The position numbers and the translations under genes were made by a program. Shown here in pieces: positions 1-8,261 of a stretch of DNA of 11,859 bases. The notes under the pieces were generated by a model. It saw only the letters and a program-made list of their open reading frames with translations. It had not been told where the DNA came from and made no database searches. Origin of the DNA: Kocuria sp. (lineage in GTDB: Bacteria > Actinomycetota > Actinomycetes > Actinomycetales > Micrococcaceae); assembly GCA_030453435.1 (NCBI GenBank), contig JAKDKI010000040.1:1-11859 (forward strand), written 5' to 3'. Each line of letters opens with the position of its first letter. Positions within the stretch are counted from its first letter, which is position 1.

Positions 1-77
1 GGTTCGTGCCGCTGGGGATCCTCGCAATCCTGGTCCCAGCCCAGGCGCTGTTGATGCGGTGGTGAGGGCCTGACCAT
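1..77 (-). CDS. ftsQ: Cell division protein FtsQ, N-terminal fragment (cut by window edge)
   Basis: An ATG shares its A with the last base of the murC TAA stop (TAATG), and the frame stays open to the left edge, giving 25 codons that begin MVRPSPPHQQRLGW. The visible part is hydrophilic and rich in Pro, His, Arg and Gln. This fits the cytoplasmic tail that precedes the single membrane helix and POTRA domain of FtsQ/DivIB proteins, none of which is inside the window. The name rests mainly on position: in actinobacterial dcw clusters ftsQ normally follows murC directly and precedes ftsZ. FtsQ is a bitopic division protein that joins FtsL and FtsB to control septal peptidoglycan synthesis. No clear ribosome binding site precedes the ATG, so translation probably depends on coupling to murC. 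Another small gene here cannot be excluded from 25 codons alone. Confidence 0.72.
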   Translation of the reverse strand, partial: MVRPSPPHQQRLGWDQDCEDPQRHE

Positions 78-1486
78 TAGTTGAGCGCCAACCCGTCCAC
101 GATCTTGGGACCGAGCGCGGTGATGTCGCCGGCACCCACGGTCAGAATCAGGTCACCCTCGCCCGCGGACTGCAGGACCGCACCAATGGCCTCTTCGGCC
201 TCTGGCGTGGACACCACTCGACCGGACGGCGCCAGGTCCGCAATGGTTGCCCCGGTGATGCCCGGCATCGGCTCCTCGCGCGCCCCGAAGACGTCCAGAA
301 CGTACGCGTGATCGGCCAACTCCAAAGCTGCAGCGAACTCGGCCGCAAACTCCCGGGTGCGTGAGTACAGGTGCGGCTGGAAGATCGCGTGCACCTTGTG
401 TTCACCCGCGACTTCCCGGGCAGCCCTCAGCGCAGCCTGGACCTCGGTGGGGTGGTGAGCGTAATCGTCGAAGACGCGCACCCCGCGAGCCGTTCCCTTT
501 AAATCGAAACGTCGTGCCGAGCCGTGGAACTGTCCCAGCCCATCGATCAGCGCTTCCGGCTCTGCCCCTGCGGCCAGTCCTGCGGTGAAGGCCGCGGCGG
601 CGTCGGCAATGTTGTGCGCCCCCGGGACCAGCAGGTCCAATTCCAAAGAGCTGGGCTCTCCCCCTGCCAGGGCGAACGTCAGGGTGCAATGCGAACCAAC
701 GCCCCGCGCCTCGATGCCCGAGATGACCACGTCCGCGGCAGGATCCAGCCCGTACGTCAAGACCGCTTCACCGGTAGCACGACGACGCTCAGCAAGGTTC
801 CGCGAACCCTGGTCATCGAGGCAGGCGACCAACGTTCCGCCGGGACGGACGGTTTCCGAGAAGCGATCGAAGGAGGCGAAGAACTCTTCGGCCGAGCCGT
901 AGTGGTCCAGGTGGTCCGGTTCCACATTGGTGACCACCGCGATTTCGGGGTGGTAAGCCAGGAAAGAACCGTCGGACTCGTCCGCCTCCGCCACGAACCA
1001 CGCGCCGTCGGCAAAGCCCGCGTTGGCACCCAGATCAGCGACGAACGCGCCAATGGCCCATGACGGGTCCAGACCAGCTGCGCGGAAGGCCACGGTGGTC
1101 ATGGAGCTCGTGGTGGTCTTTCCATGGGTCCCCGCGACGGCGACGACCCGCCGACCGTGCATCGCGGAGGCCAAGGCCTCGGACCGGTGCACCACGCGCA
1201 GACCCCGCTCCCGCGCAGCCGCAAGTTCCGGATTGCTGGGTTTGATGGCTGTGGAGATCACCACGGTGCCGGCGCCGTCCACGTTGTGGGCCTGCTGACC
1301 CACGAACACCGTGGCGCCGAGTTCCTCGAGTTCGCGAAGCCCTTGTGAGTCCTTGGCGTCGGAACCGCTCACGTCCACACCGCGGGCCAGCAGGAGTCTC
1401 GCCACGGCAGACATGCCTGCCCCGCCCATGCCGATGAAGTGGACGCGCCCCAGCGTATGGGGATCGAGCTGGACCTGGGAGTTCAC
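77..1486 (-). CDS. murC: UDP-N-acetylmuramate--L-alanine ligase (MurC)
   Basis: ATP-dependent cytoplasmic ligase that adds L-Ala to UDP-MurNAc, the first step of stem peptide synthesis. The 469-residue product is normal for the family. Three Mur ligase domains are visible. An N-terminal UDP-binding Rossmann domain carries GMGGAGMS (residues 19-26). The central ATPase domain has the P-loop AGTHGKTTT (118-126), EADESDGSF (167-175) and NVEPDHLDHYG (187-197). The C-terminal domain has FDDYAHHPTE (339-348) and GAGDI (451-455). The HGK form of the P-loop and the DDYAHHP motif separate MurC from MurD, MurE and MurF. The start is GTG with an excellent GGAGGAG ribosome binding site five bases upstream. 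The gene lies 57 nt after murG and overlaps ftsQ by one base. No catalytic residue appears to be missing. Confidence 0.97.
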   Translation of the reverse strand: MNSQVQLDPHTLGRVHFIGMGGAGMSAVARLLLARGVDVSGSDAKDSQGLRELEELGATVFVGQQAHNVDGAGTVVISTAIKPSNPELAAARERGLRVVHRSEALASAMHGRRVVAVAGTHGKTTTSSMTTVAFRAAGLDPSWAIGAFVADLGANAGFADGAWFVAEADESDGSFLAYHPEIAVVTNVEPDHLDHYGSAEEFFASFDRFSETVRPGGTLVACLDDQGSRNLAERRRATGEAVLTYGLDPAADVVISGIEARGVGSHCTLTFALAGGEPSSLELDLLVPGAHNIADAAAAFTAGLAAGAEPEALIDGLGQFHGSARRFDLKGTARGVRVFDDYAHHPTEVQAALRAAREVAGEHKVHAIFQPHLYSRTREFAAEFAAALELADHAYVLDVFGAREEPMPGITGATIADLAPSGRVVSTPEAEEAIGAVLQSAGEGDLILTVGAGDITALGPKIVDGLALN

Positions 1487-1491
1487 GGTGT

Positions 1492-1498
1492 CTCCTCC
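1492..1498 (-). promoter_or_regulatory. Ribosome binding site of murC
   Basis: On the minus strand GGAGGAG lies five bases before the GTG at 1486-1484. It is the strongest Shine-Dalgarno match in the window and fixes the non-ATG start of murC. Because murC is not overlapped by murG, this site allows independent translation initiation. Confidence 0.85.
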
Positions 1499-1502
1499 GA
1501 AC

Positions 1503-1522
1503 GGGAAGTGGGAAGTAATGGG
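1503..1522 (+). repeat. Short tandem repeat and two TGGG boxes in the murG-murC gap
   Basis: On the plus strand the 7-base unit GGGAAGT occurs twice in tandem (1503-1516). TGGG occurs at 1509-1512 and again at 1519-1522, exactly ten bases apart. Ten-base-spaced TGGG repeats are the known recognition pattern of the dcw regulator MraZ, normally in front of mraZ. Here they are internal and on the non-transcribed side, so a link is speculative. The rest of the 57-nt gap (1487-1543) holds only the murC ribosome binding site. Confidence 0.35.
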
Positions 1523-1543
1523 TTCCGAGTGATCGGGACTAAC

Positions 1544-2668
1544 TTAGTGCCGCTGCGCGTGTTCCAGAACCAATTGCGCCATGGTCTGTGCCGCATCACG
1601 AATACCGTGGGCCGCGGAGGCCTGCGCCATCCGGTTCAGTCGAGGGGCATCAGTGACGAGAGCAGCTACCGTGTCCCGGTAGAACTGCGGGGTGAACTCG
1701 GAATCCTTCACGAGTTCCGCTCCCCCGGCGGCGACCAAGGAGCGGGCATTGAGCGCCTGCTCACCGTTGCCGATGGGCAGGGGCACGAACACCGCGGGCA
1801 ACCCCACCGCGGCCACCTCACACACCGTGGCGGCACCCGCGCGGGCCACGAGCAGGTCGGCGGCGGCGTAGACCTTTTCCATACCGTCCACGTACTCAGT
1901 CTGGACATAGCCCGGAGCCCGCAGCAGTTCGCCGCTGTCCGTCCGAACCTCCTTGGTGCGTCCGGTCACATGCAGAAGCTGGTAGCCATGCTCGGCAACT
2001 TCGCGCGCGATTTTCGCCACGGTTCTGTTCATCGACTGCGCTCCGGAGGAACCGCCCGTCACGACCACGGTGGGCAGGTCAGGGTCAAGGCCGAGTTCAT
2101 CGCGTGCCTGAGCGCGCAGCGCCGAACGATCCAGCTCTGCAATTTCCTGGCGCATGGGCATGCCCACCGGCACGGCACCCTTCAGGGGGGTGTCCGCGAA
2201 CGCTGTGGCCACCACGGAGGCGAAGCGGGCACCCACACGGTTGGCGAGCCCTGGGCGCGCATTGGCTTCGTGGATGATCACGGGGATACGACGCCGCGCA
2301 GCCGCCAGGTAGACGGGCGTGCACACGTAACCGCCCACTCCCACCACGACGTCAGCACCTTGCGAGTCGAGGATACGACCCGCTTGTTGAACCGCTCGGT
2401 TGAGTCGCGCCGGAAGGCGCAGCAGATCTGCCGATGGACGTCGCGGCAGAGGCACTCGATCAATGAGTTCCAGTTGCACATCAGCGGCGGGGACCAGGCG
2501 AGTTTCCATACCGGACGCGGTTCCCACCGCGCATACAGACGCAGCCGGGTCGGCCTCCTCGATCGCGTGGGCAATGGCCAGCAACGGGCTCACGTGCCCG
2601 GCGGTGCCTCCGCCTGCGAGCACGACGTTCACGGAGCCCTCGGCCTTGTTCAGCGGTTCACTGCTCAT
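1544..2668 (-). CDS. murG: UDP-GlcNAc:lipid I GlcNAc transferase (MurG)
   Basis: GT28 (GT-B fold) glycosyltransferase on the inner face of the membrane. It adds GlcNAc from UDP-GlcNAc to lipid I, making lipid II. Numbered from the chosen start (374 residues), the family's glycine-rich loops are GGGTAGH (19-25), VGVGGYV (109-115) and TGGSSGAQ (204-211). The UDP-GlcNAc-binding segment [16 protein letters not shown] (276-291) is followed by the GEQALNAR region (302-309). The ATG at 2668 is chosen because GGAAAGG sits six bases upstream. An in-frame GTG at 2683 would add five residues (MERHN) but has no well-spaced ribosome binding site and would deepen the overlap with ftsW to 26 nt. With the ATG the overlap is 11 nt. 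The gene follows ftsW, whose product uses the lipid II made here. Confidence 0.96.
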   Translation of the reverse strand: MSSEPLNKAEGSVNVVLAGGGTAGHVSPLLAIAHAIEEADPAASVCAVGTASGMETRLVPAADVQLELIDRVPLPRRPSADLLRLPARLNRAVQQAGRILDSQGADVVVGVGGYVCTPVYLAAARRRIPVIIHEANARPGLANRVGARFASVVATAFADTPLKGAVPVGMPMRQEIAELDRSALRAQARDELGLDPDLPTVVVTGGSSGAQSMNRTVAKIAREVAEHGYQLLHVTGRTKEVRTDSGELLRAPGYVQTEYVDGMEKVYAAADLLVARAGAATVCEVAAVGLPAVFVPLPIGNGEQALNARSLVAAGGAELVKDSEFTPQFYRDTVAALVTDAPRLNRMAQASAAHGIRDAAQTMAQLVLEHAQRH

Positions 2669-4085
2669 GTTGTGCCTTTCCACCCTGCGAAGTAATGCGT
2701 CGCAACCATTCTGGCCCCCGACGCCGCGGTTCCCCGTCAGCGGAGACCTCGTGGGCTTCCTGACGGTCCAGGATCGCGGAATTCTTGCTGACCTCCACCG
2801 AACGCGGGACTCGGGCGAACGACATCACGACACCCACCGCCGCCAGGCTGATCATCAACGCCGAACCACCGTAGCTGATGAACGGCAACGGAATACCGAT
2901 CACGGGCAGCAGTCCCGTGACCATTCCGAGGTTCACGAACGCCTGGCCCACCAACCATGTGGCGACGCACGCCGTGGCGATCCGCACAAAGATGCTGCGG
3001 GTTCGCAGGATGATGCGTGCCATGGCGATCACCATGATGGCGAAGAGCAGCAGGATGATGGCGGTACCCAACAGCCCTAGTTCCTCACCGATGATCGAAA
3101 AAATGTAGTCGTTGTGGGCCTCTGGGACGTAGTTGTACTTAAGCCGGGACTGGCCCAACCCCACGCCCCACCAGCCACCGGTGGCCAGTGCATTGAGCCC
3201 TTGCTCGGCCTGCCAACAGGCATCCGTTGCACCACATTCGCCGAACAACCAGCCGGTAATGCGGTCGACACGGTGCGGGGCCGTGATGATGGCTCCCACA
3301 CCCAGAACGATTCCCACAACGGCCGCTCCGGCGAAGATCTTGAGCGGAGCACCCGCGAAGAACAACGCGGCGGCGTAGATCAGCACGAACACAATGGCAG
3401 TGCCCATGTCGCCGCCGGCTGCCACCAGTCCCGTGGGGACCAGGAACCCGATGAGAGACGGCCACAGAGCTTTCTTCCAGTCGGTGACCTCGTCACCCTG
3501 TTTCGCGAACTGCGCGGCCAACCAGACACACAGCGCCAGCTTTGCGGCTTCGGAGGGCTGCAGGGTCAGGCCGCCCAGACTCAGCCAGTTGCGGTTTCCG
3601 TTGACTTCTTCGCCCAGTGGCGAGAACACGAGAAGCAGCAGGCCCACGCCAAGGGCCCAGAGAGCCCACGAGAGTTTGCGATAGAGCCAGGCAGGGACGA
3701 ACGACAGGGCAATCATGGCGATCAAACCGACCGCTCCGAACATGGCCTGCCGTTGGAACAAGAAATACGCGGAGCTGTCCTCGGCAATGGCCTCGACTGC
3801 GGATGCGGAAAGCACCATCATCATGCCGATCGCCGTGAGCATGATGACCGTGCCGGCCAAAGCCCAGTAGGAGTGGAAGAGCGGCCCGTCCACGAGTTGG
3901 TGCCACATGTGACGGAGTTTGCTGCTCAGGGGACGACTCCCCCCGCCGCTGGCCCGAACCACTCCCAGATCGTCGTCGCGTACGCCGGAGCCCGGGTGTA
4001 CCGCTGTTGAGCGGGAGTCCTTGGGGTGCTCGGCAACTGCGCCGTTGCGGGGGGTGTCGGAGCTTCGACCCGGGGATTTCGCCAT
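2658..4085 (-). CDS. ftsW: Septal peptidoglycan glycosyltransferase FtsW (SEDS family)
   Basis: Polytopic SEDS protein that polymerises lipid II into glycan strands at the division septum together with its partner transpeptidase FtsI. The product has 475 residues. About 70 hydrophilic N-terminal residues precede the first membrane helix (about 74-94). Roughly ten hydrophobic segments follow, and a charged C-terminal tail of about 50 residues ends the protein. SEDS motifs are present: NRNWLSLGG (164-172) with [11 protein letters not shown] (175-185), PEAHNDYIF (321-329) and [13 protein letters not shown] (397-409). Asp326 in the PEAHND motif matches the Asp essential for polymerase activity in RodA/FtsW. 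The septal assignment over RodA rests on the dcw location and the long tails, which are typical of actinobacterial FtsW. Two cysteines (284, 290) lie in the outward loop. The ATG overlaps the murD stop as TAATG, with only a weak GGGA upstream, so coupling to murD is likely. Confidence 0.95.
   Translation of the reverse strand: MAKSPGRSSDTPRNGAVAEHPKDSRSTAVHPGSGVRDDDLGVVRASGGGSRPLSSKLRHMWHQLVDGPLFHSYWALAGTVIMLTAIGMMMVLSASAVEAIAEDSSAYFLFQRQAMFGAVGLIAMIALSFVPAWLYRKLSWALWALGVGLLLLVFSPLGEEVNGNRNWLSLGGLTLQPSEAAKLALCVWLAAQFAKQGDEVTDWKKALWPSLIGFLVPTGLVAAGGDMGTAIVFVLIYAAALFFAGAPLKIFAGAAVVGIVLGVGAIITAPHRVDRITGWLFGECGATDACWQAEQGLNALATGGWWGVGLGQSRLKYNYVPEAHNDYIFSIIGEELGLLGTAIILLLFAIMVIAMARIILRTRSIFVRIATACVATWLVGQAFVNLGMVTGLLPVIGIPLPFISYGGSALMISLAAVGVVMSFARVPRSVEVSKNSAILDRQEAHEVSADGEPRRRGPEWLRRITSQGGKAQHEQ
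2675..2681 (-). promoter_or_regulatory. Ribosome binding site deciding the murG start
   Basis: Minus-strand GGAAAGG lies six bases before the ATG at 2668-2666, inside the end of ftsW. It favours this ATG over the in-frame GTG at 2683, which would place the start ahead of this site. Confidence 0.65.
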
Positions 4086-5623
4086 TAGAGTCCCAGTTCT
4101 TCTCGCACGCCGTTCATGAAGGCATCGCCGCGGTCCGCGTAATCCTGAAATTGGTCCATGGACGCCGCTGCCGGGGCCATGAGGACCGTGTCCTGCGGTG
4201 TCGCAACCTTTCGTGCTTGCTGCACGGCGGTGCGCATGGCCGCGTGGCCGTCCGTGGGATCCGCGGTCGGGTCAACGGCGTCGGGGCCCGACGTCGCCAC
4301 GACAGGGACCTCGGGGGCGTGGCGCTCCAGGGCATCCAACAGCGCCTGATTGTCCGTGCCGATCAGGATCACCGTATGCAGTCGAGAAGCGTTACGCTCC
4401 ACGAGTTGGTCGTAGGTCACGCCCTTGGACAGCCCACCTGCAATCCAGATGACTGAATCAAAGGCGGAGAGTGAAGCCTGGGCGGCGTGCGGATTGGTGG
4501 CCTTGGAATCGTTGATCCAGCGAACGCCGTCGGACTCGGCCACCAACTGGATTCGGTGGTCACCGGGTTGAAAAGCGAGAAGACCGTCGCGCACGGCCTC
4601 CGGTGCAACACCGGCGGCGCGGGCCAGAGCCGCAGCGGCCAGTGCGTTGGCCACCACGTGTCGAGTGGGCAGTGCACCGGTGTCGGCCACGTTGCCCAGT
4701 TCGGCGGCAGTGTTTTTCCGGTCCTCGACAAAGGCCCTGTCCACCAGAAGGTCGTCCACGACACCGACCATGGACAGGTCCGGGGAACCGGTCGTGAAGC
4801 CGATGGCGCGGCAACCCTCCAGGACGTCGGCTTCCTCCACGAGTTCCACGGAGCCTTGCTGTTCCGCGTTGAACACGCACGCCACCTTGGTGTTCTCGTA
4901 CACGCGAGACTTGTCCGCCACGTAGTTCCCGTAACCCTCGTGCCAGTCCACGTGATCCTGGGCCAGGTTGAGCACCACGGAGGCCAGGGGCGCCATGGAA
5001 TGGGTCCAGTGCAATTGGAAACTCGAGAGCTCCACCGCCAGTACGTCATATTCGATGGGATCGCGGAGCGCGTCCAGGATGGGGGTACCCACGTTGCCCA
5101 CCGCAATCGCTTTGAGGCCGGCAGCCTGGAGCATCGATGCCGTCATGCCCACGGTGGTCGTCTTGCCATTGGTGCCGGTGATGCACACCCATTCGGCGGT
5201 CTTGCGGCCTTCACGTTCGCGCACGCGCCATGCCAATTCCACGTCGCCCCAGATCTGGATGCCCTCTTCGCGGGCGGCCACGAGCAACGGGTGCGTGGGC
5301 GGGAAACCGGGTGAGGTGACGACCAGGTCGGGGCGGTCCCCTGCGACGTCGGGAACGAAGGTCATGGCCTCCTGGCCTAGGTTGACGTCCAATGCACCCA
5401 CGATGCGCAGGGTGTCAGCCCGCTGCCGGTTGCGGGCGGTGTCGTTACCGTCCAGAACGACCACGCGCGCGCCCAGTTCAATGAGTGTGTCCGCCGCTGC
5501 GAACCCGGAAACACCGATCCCGGCCACGACCACTCGCAGTCCGCGCCAGTCAGCGTCCCAACTGGTCAGAGCGGTCAGTCGCGGGTTGTCCAGAACGGGG
5601 TTGTCGTTACTCGCGTGAATCAT
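4085..5623 (-). CDS. murD: UDP-N-acetylmuramoyl-L-alanine--D-glutamate ligase (MurD)
   Basis: Cytoplasmic ATP-dependent ligase that adds D-Glu to UDP-MurNAc-L-Ala, the second stem peptide step. The 512-residue protein is longer than the E. coli enzyme (438), as is common in actinobacteria. The N-terminal UDP domain carries GIGVSG (35-40) and SPGFPPTHP (104-112). The ATPase domain has the P-loop TGTNGKTTT (149-157), the substrate segment ELSSFQLHW (198-206) and DHVDWH (223-228). Lys238 stands where the carbamylated lysine of Mur ligases is expected. The C-terminal domain has NDSKATNPHA (371-380) and a terminal APAAASMDQF block (483-492), followed by DYADRGDAF, that replaces the SPACASFD form of proteobacteria. 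The ATG overlaps the mraY stop as ATGA, with GAGG seven bases upstream. The order mraY-murD-ftsW is standard for the cluster. Confidence 0.96.
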   Translation of the reverse strand: MIHASNDNPVLDNPRLTALTSWDADWRGLRVVVAGIGVSGFAAADTLIELGARVVVLDGNDTARNRQRADTLRIVGALDVNLGQEAMTFVPDVAGDRPDLVVTSPGFPPTHPLLVAAREEGIQIWGDVELAWRVREREGRKTAEWVCITGTNGKTTTVGMTASMLQAAGLKAIAVGNVGTPILDALRDPIEYDVLAVELSSFQLHWTHSMAPLASVVLNLAQDHVDWHEGYGNYVADKSRVYENTKVACVFNAEQQGSVELVEEADVLEGCRAIGFTTGSPDLSMVGVVDDLLVDRAFVEDRKNTAAELGNVADTGALPTRHVVANALAAAALARAAGVAPEAVRDGLLAFQPGDHRIQLVAESDGVRWINDSKATNPHAAQASLSAFDSVIWIAGGLSKGVTYDQLVERNASRLHTVILIGTDNQALLDALERHAPEVPVVATSGPDAVDPTADPTDGHAAMRTAVQQARKVATPQDTVLMAPAAASMDQFQDYADRGDAFMNGVREELGL

Positions 5624-6753
5624 CGAAGTGCCTCAGCTCCGGGGAAAGCCCCTCCGTTGTGAATCAACCAGTCACCGTAGAACACGCCCAGTGCCGCCGC
5701 AACGAACAATCCGGCAATGATCCAGAAGCGCACCACAATGGTGACCTCTTGCCAGCCCTTGAGCTCGAAGTGGTGCTGGAGCGGTGCCATCTTGAAGATG
5801 CGTTTACCACCGGAGAGTTTGAAATAGCCCACCTGCATGATGACCGAGAGGGTGATGACCACGAACAGGCCTGCAATGACGATCAGGAGCAATTCGGTGC
5901 GGGACAGCACGGCAAATGCGGCCAGCGCACCGCCGAGTCCCAGTGAACCGGTGTCGCCCATGAAGATCTTGGCCGGTGAAGTGTTCCACCACAGGAAGCC
6001 GATCAGTGCCCCCACGAGTGCGGCGGCCACGATAGCCAGATCCATGGGATCGCGGACCTCGTAGCAGGCTGCCTGGTCCACGTTCTCGCACAGATGACCG
6101 GACTGCCACAGGGCAATGAGCATATATCCGCTGAACACCAAAATGGATGCGCCCGTGGCCAGCCCGTCCAGGCCGTCCGTGAGGTTCACCGCGTTGGTGG
6201 TGCCCGTGGCGATCAGGTTCACCCAGATCACGAAGAGGATCGCGCCGATGATCGGACCCGCAAAGGCCAGGTCGACGTTGGTGTCCCTGGTCCATGAGAT
6301 GGCGGTGGATGCGGGAGTGTTACCGGCCTCGTCCGGGAAGAACAGGACCAGCACGGCGAAGGCCACGCCAATGGTGCCCTGCAGGATCATCTTTCCTGCT
6401 GCGGTGAGTCCCAGGTTCTGCTTCTTGGCGATCTTCTTGTAGTCGTCCAGGAAGCCGACCAGCCCCATGCCGAGCATGAGCCCCAGCGCGAGCAGACCAG
6501 AAATAGTCATGCCGCCGTTCTCCGGCCAGGCGAGGACACTGACCACATGGGTGACGAGGTAGGCGGCCACCACGGACAACAGGATGGCCACGCCACCCAT
6601 GGTGGGCGTGCCGCGTTTGGTCTGGTGACTCGTGGGACCGTCGTCGCGGATGTACTGGCCGTACCCTCGACGTGCCAACAACTTGATCAGCGCCGGGGTG
6701 CCGAAGATCGAAAAAACGAGGCCCAGCCCCGAAGCCATGAGCAACTGAATCAT
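5620..6753 (-). CDS. mraY: Phospho-N-acetylmuramoyl-pentapeptide transferase (MraY)
   Basis: Integral membrane enzyme that transfers phospho-MurNAc-pentapeptide from UDP to undecaprenyl phosphate, making lipid I. The 377-residue protein has about ten hydrophobic segments. Cytoplasmic active-site motifs are intact: RGTPTMGG (47-54), FLDDYKK with Asp103-Asp104 (101-107), NLTDGLDGLA (190-199) and FMGDTGSLGLGG with Asp267 (264-275). The late conserved motif reads APLQHHFELKGW (323-334), so the first histidine of the usual HHH triplet is Gln326. Other actinobacterial MraY proteins probably share this, and His327-His328 remain. Cys222 and Cys230 lie in an outward loop. The ATG overlaps the murF stop as ATGA, and a purine-rich AAGGGGA lies ten bases upstream inside murF. 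It shares no residues with TagO/WecA-type relatives that would change the call. Confidence 0.97.
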   Translation of the reverse strand: MIQLLMASGLGLVFSIFGTPALIKLLARRGYGQYIRDDGPTSHQTKRGTPTMGGVAILLSVVAAYLVTHVVSVLAWPENGGMTISGLLALGLMLGMGLVGFLDDYKKIAKKQNLGLTAAGKMILQGTIGVAFAVLVLFFPDEAGNTPASTAISWTRDTNVDLAFAGPIIGAILFVIWVNLIATGTTNAVNLTDGLDGLATGASILVFSGYMLIALWQSGHLCENVDQAACYEVRDPMDLAIVAAALVGALIGFLWWNTSPAKIFMGDTGSLGLGGALAAFAVLSRTELLLIVIAGLFVVITLSVIMQVGYFKLSGGKRIFKMAPLQHHFELKGWQEVTIVVRFWIIAGLFVAAALGVFYGDWLIHNGGAFPGAEALR

Positions 6754-8261
6754 GCCGGCTCGTTCCCCTTGCCGTTGTTCTGGTCGTTGTAGTTGCTTGC
6801 GCCGTCCGTGGTTTCGGCCGCCACCCGGTCACCCAAATGGTTGAGTCCGGCGGCATTGGAGGACTTGAACAATACGATGTCCCCGGGTTGCAGGGCGCCC
6901 TTGAGGTATTGCTCTGCTTCCTCCGCGGTGGCCACCCATTGCGCCTCGTCCCCCCAGGAACCTTCAAGCGTGGCGGCGGTGAAAATGGGGCGGGCCACGT
7001 CCCCCACGGCTACCACGTGCGAGATGTTCATGCGCACCAGCAGTTGGCCCAGGGCATCGTGGGCGGCAACGGATTCGTCTCCGAGTTCATACATGCCGCC
7101 CAACACGGCCACGGTTCGGCGCGGGGCGGTCTGACCGTCACCACGACCCATTTGAGCCAGGGTCTGGAGCGCTGCACGCATGGACTGTGGGTTGGCGTTG
7201 TAGGCGTCATTGATCACCGTCACGCCGTCGGGGCGCTCGGTGCGCTCCATCCGCCAGCGCGACGCGGCACCCTGGCCGTTGACTCCGGCCGCAATGGCCT
7301 GCGGATCGATACCGGCGGCAAAGGCAATGGAAGCTGCAGCCAGGATGTTGGACACGTGGTGCGCGCCGATCAACTTGGACTCGACCACGTGCGAGGAGCC
7401 GTCGGGCAGGTGCAGTGTGAAACTGGGGCAGCCGTCGGCACCCACGGTCACGTTTTCGGCCCAAACTCGATCGTCGTCGTGCTCGGGCACGTGCGCCTGG
7501 GCACCGAGACCGAAGGAGACGATGTTTGCTTGAGTGCGGGTGCGCATTTCGCGGACGCGGGGATCGTCGTCGTTGAGGACAGCGGTGCCGCTCGGTGCGA
7601 GACCCTCGACCATTTCGCCCTTGGTGCGCGCGATGTTCTCGACACCGCCGAACTCACCGGCGTGCGCTGTTCCCACGCACAGCACGGCTCCCACGTCAGG
7701 GCGCACCATGTTGCACAGGTATTCGATGTTGCCCAGGTGATTCGCGCCCATTTCGATCACGAAGTAGCGCGTGTCATCTTGGGCGATGAACACCGTGAGC
7801 GGCACGCCCACCTCACCGTTGTAGGAATTTCGAGGTGCCACCGTGGGGCCCTGCGACCCGAAGATGCCGGCCAGCAGGTCCTTGGTGGTGGTTTTGCCCA
7901 CCGAACCTGTCACCGCCACCACGGTCACCGGATGCTTCTGACGCAGCCGATCGATCACGTTGCTAGCCAACGCACTCATGGCCTCGACGACGTCGGGCAC
8001 CAGCACACCGGGATAGGTCTCCCCCGCATCGGTGGTCACCTCGCGCTCGAGCAAACTGAGCACGGCTCCGGCTTGGGCGGCCTGGGGGACGAACTTATGC
8101 CCGTCCGTGGCCTCACCCGGCTTGGCCACGAACAAGGTCCCCTCAGTGACCTCGCGGGAGTCCGTGGTCACCGATGAAATTACCACGGACTCAGCATCCT
8201 GGACACCGACCAGTCGGCCTCCGGTGGCTTCAGCCACCTCAGCTGCGGACAGGGGAATCAT
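6750..8261 (-). CDS. murF: UDP-MurNAc-tripeptide--D-alanyl-D-alanine ligase (MurF)
   Basis: Cytoplasmic ATP-dependent ligase that adds the D-Ala-D-Ala dipeptide, completing UDP-MurNAc-pentapeptide, the substrate of MraY encoded next. The product has 503 residues. The N-terminal UDP-tripeptide domain includes TTDSREV (32-38). The ATPase domain has the P-loop GSVGKTTTKD (119-128), NSYNGEVGVPLT (145-156, a MurF hallmark) and EMGANHLGNIEYL (170-182). The C-terminal part has SRWRME (334-339) and NDAYNANP (351-358). The last 20 or so residues, rich in Asn and Asp, look like a flexible tail beyond the domain. The ATG overlaps the murE stop as ATGA and has a strong AAGGAG site five bases upstream. 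No ddl gene for making D-Ala-D-Ala occurs in the window, so that enzyme must be encoded elsewhere. Confidence 0.97.
   Translation of the reverse strand: MIPLSAAEVAEATGGRLVGVQDAESVVISSVTTDSREVTEGTLFVAKPGEATDGHKFVPQAAQAGAVLSLLEREVTTDAGETYPGVLVPDVVEAMSALASNVIDRLRQKHPVTVVAVTGSVGKTTTKDLLAGIFGSQGPTVAPRNSYNGEVGVPLTVFIAQDDTRYFVIEMGANHLGNIEYLCNMVRPDVGAVLCVGTAHAGEFGGVENIARTKGEMVEGLAPSGTAVLNDDDPRVREMRTRTQANIVSFGLGAQAHVPEHDDDRVWAENVTVGADGCPSFTLHLPDGSSHVVESKLIGAHHVSNILAAASIAFAAGIDPQAIAAGVNGQGAASRWRMERTERPDGVTVINDAYNANPQSMRAALQTLAQMGRGDGQTAPRRTVAVLGGMYELGDESVAAHDALGQLLVRMNISHVVAVGDVARPIFTAATLEGSWGDEAQWVATAEEAEQYLKGALQPGDIVLFKSSNAAGLNHLGDRVAAETTDGASNYNDQNNGKGNEPA

Noticed and set aside
2666..2683. GTG at 2683 as the murG start
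   Set aside because: There is no well-spaced ribosome binding site ahead of it, whereas the ATG at 2668 has GGAAAGG at six bases. Kept only as an alternative.
1439..2695. Plus-strand open frame of 418 codons opposite murG
   Set aside because: It mirrors the codon structure of a well-supported MurG gene, its translation is rich in His, Gly and Arg with no domain, and long antisense frames are common at high GC.
4487..5314. Plus-strand open frame opposite murD
   Set aside because: Composition and placement are those of a shadow frame, and MurD motifs on the minus strand explain the stretch.
6837..8177. Plus-strand open frame of 446 codons opposite murF
   Set aside because: It is a reverse-strand shadow of MurF with His/Gly/Val-rich composition, no domain and no ribosome binding site of note.
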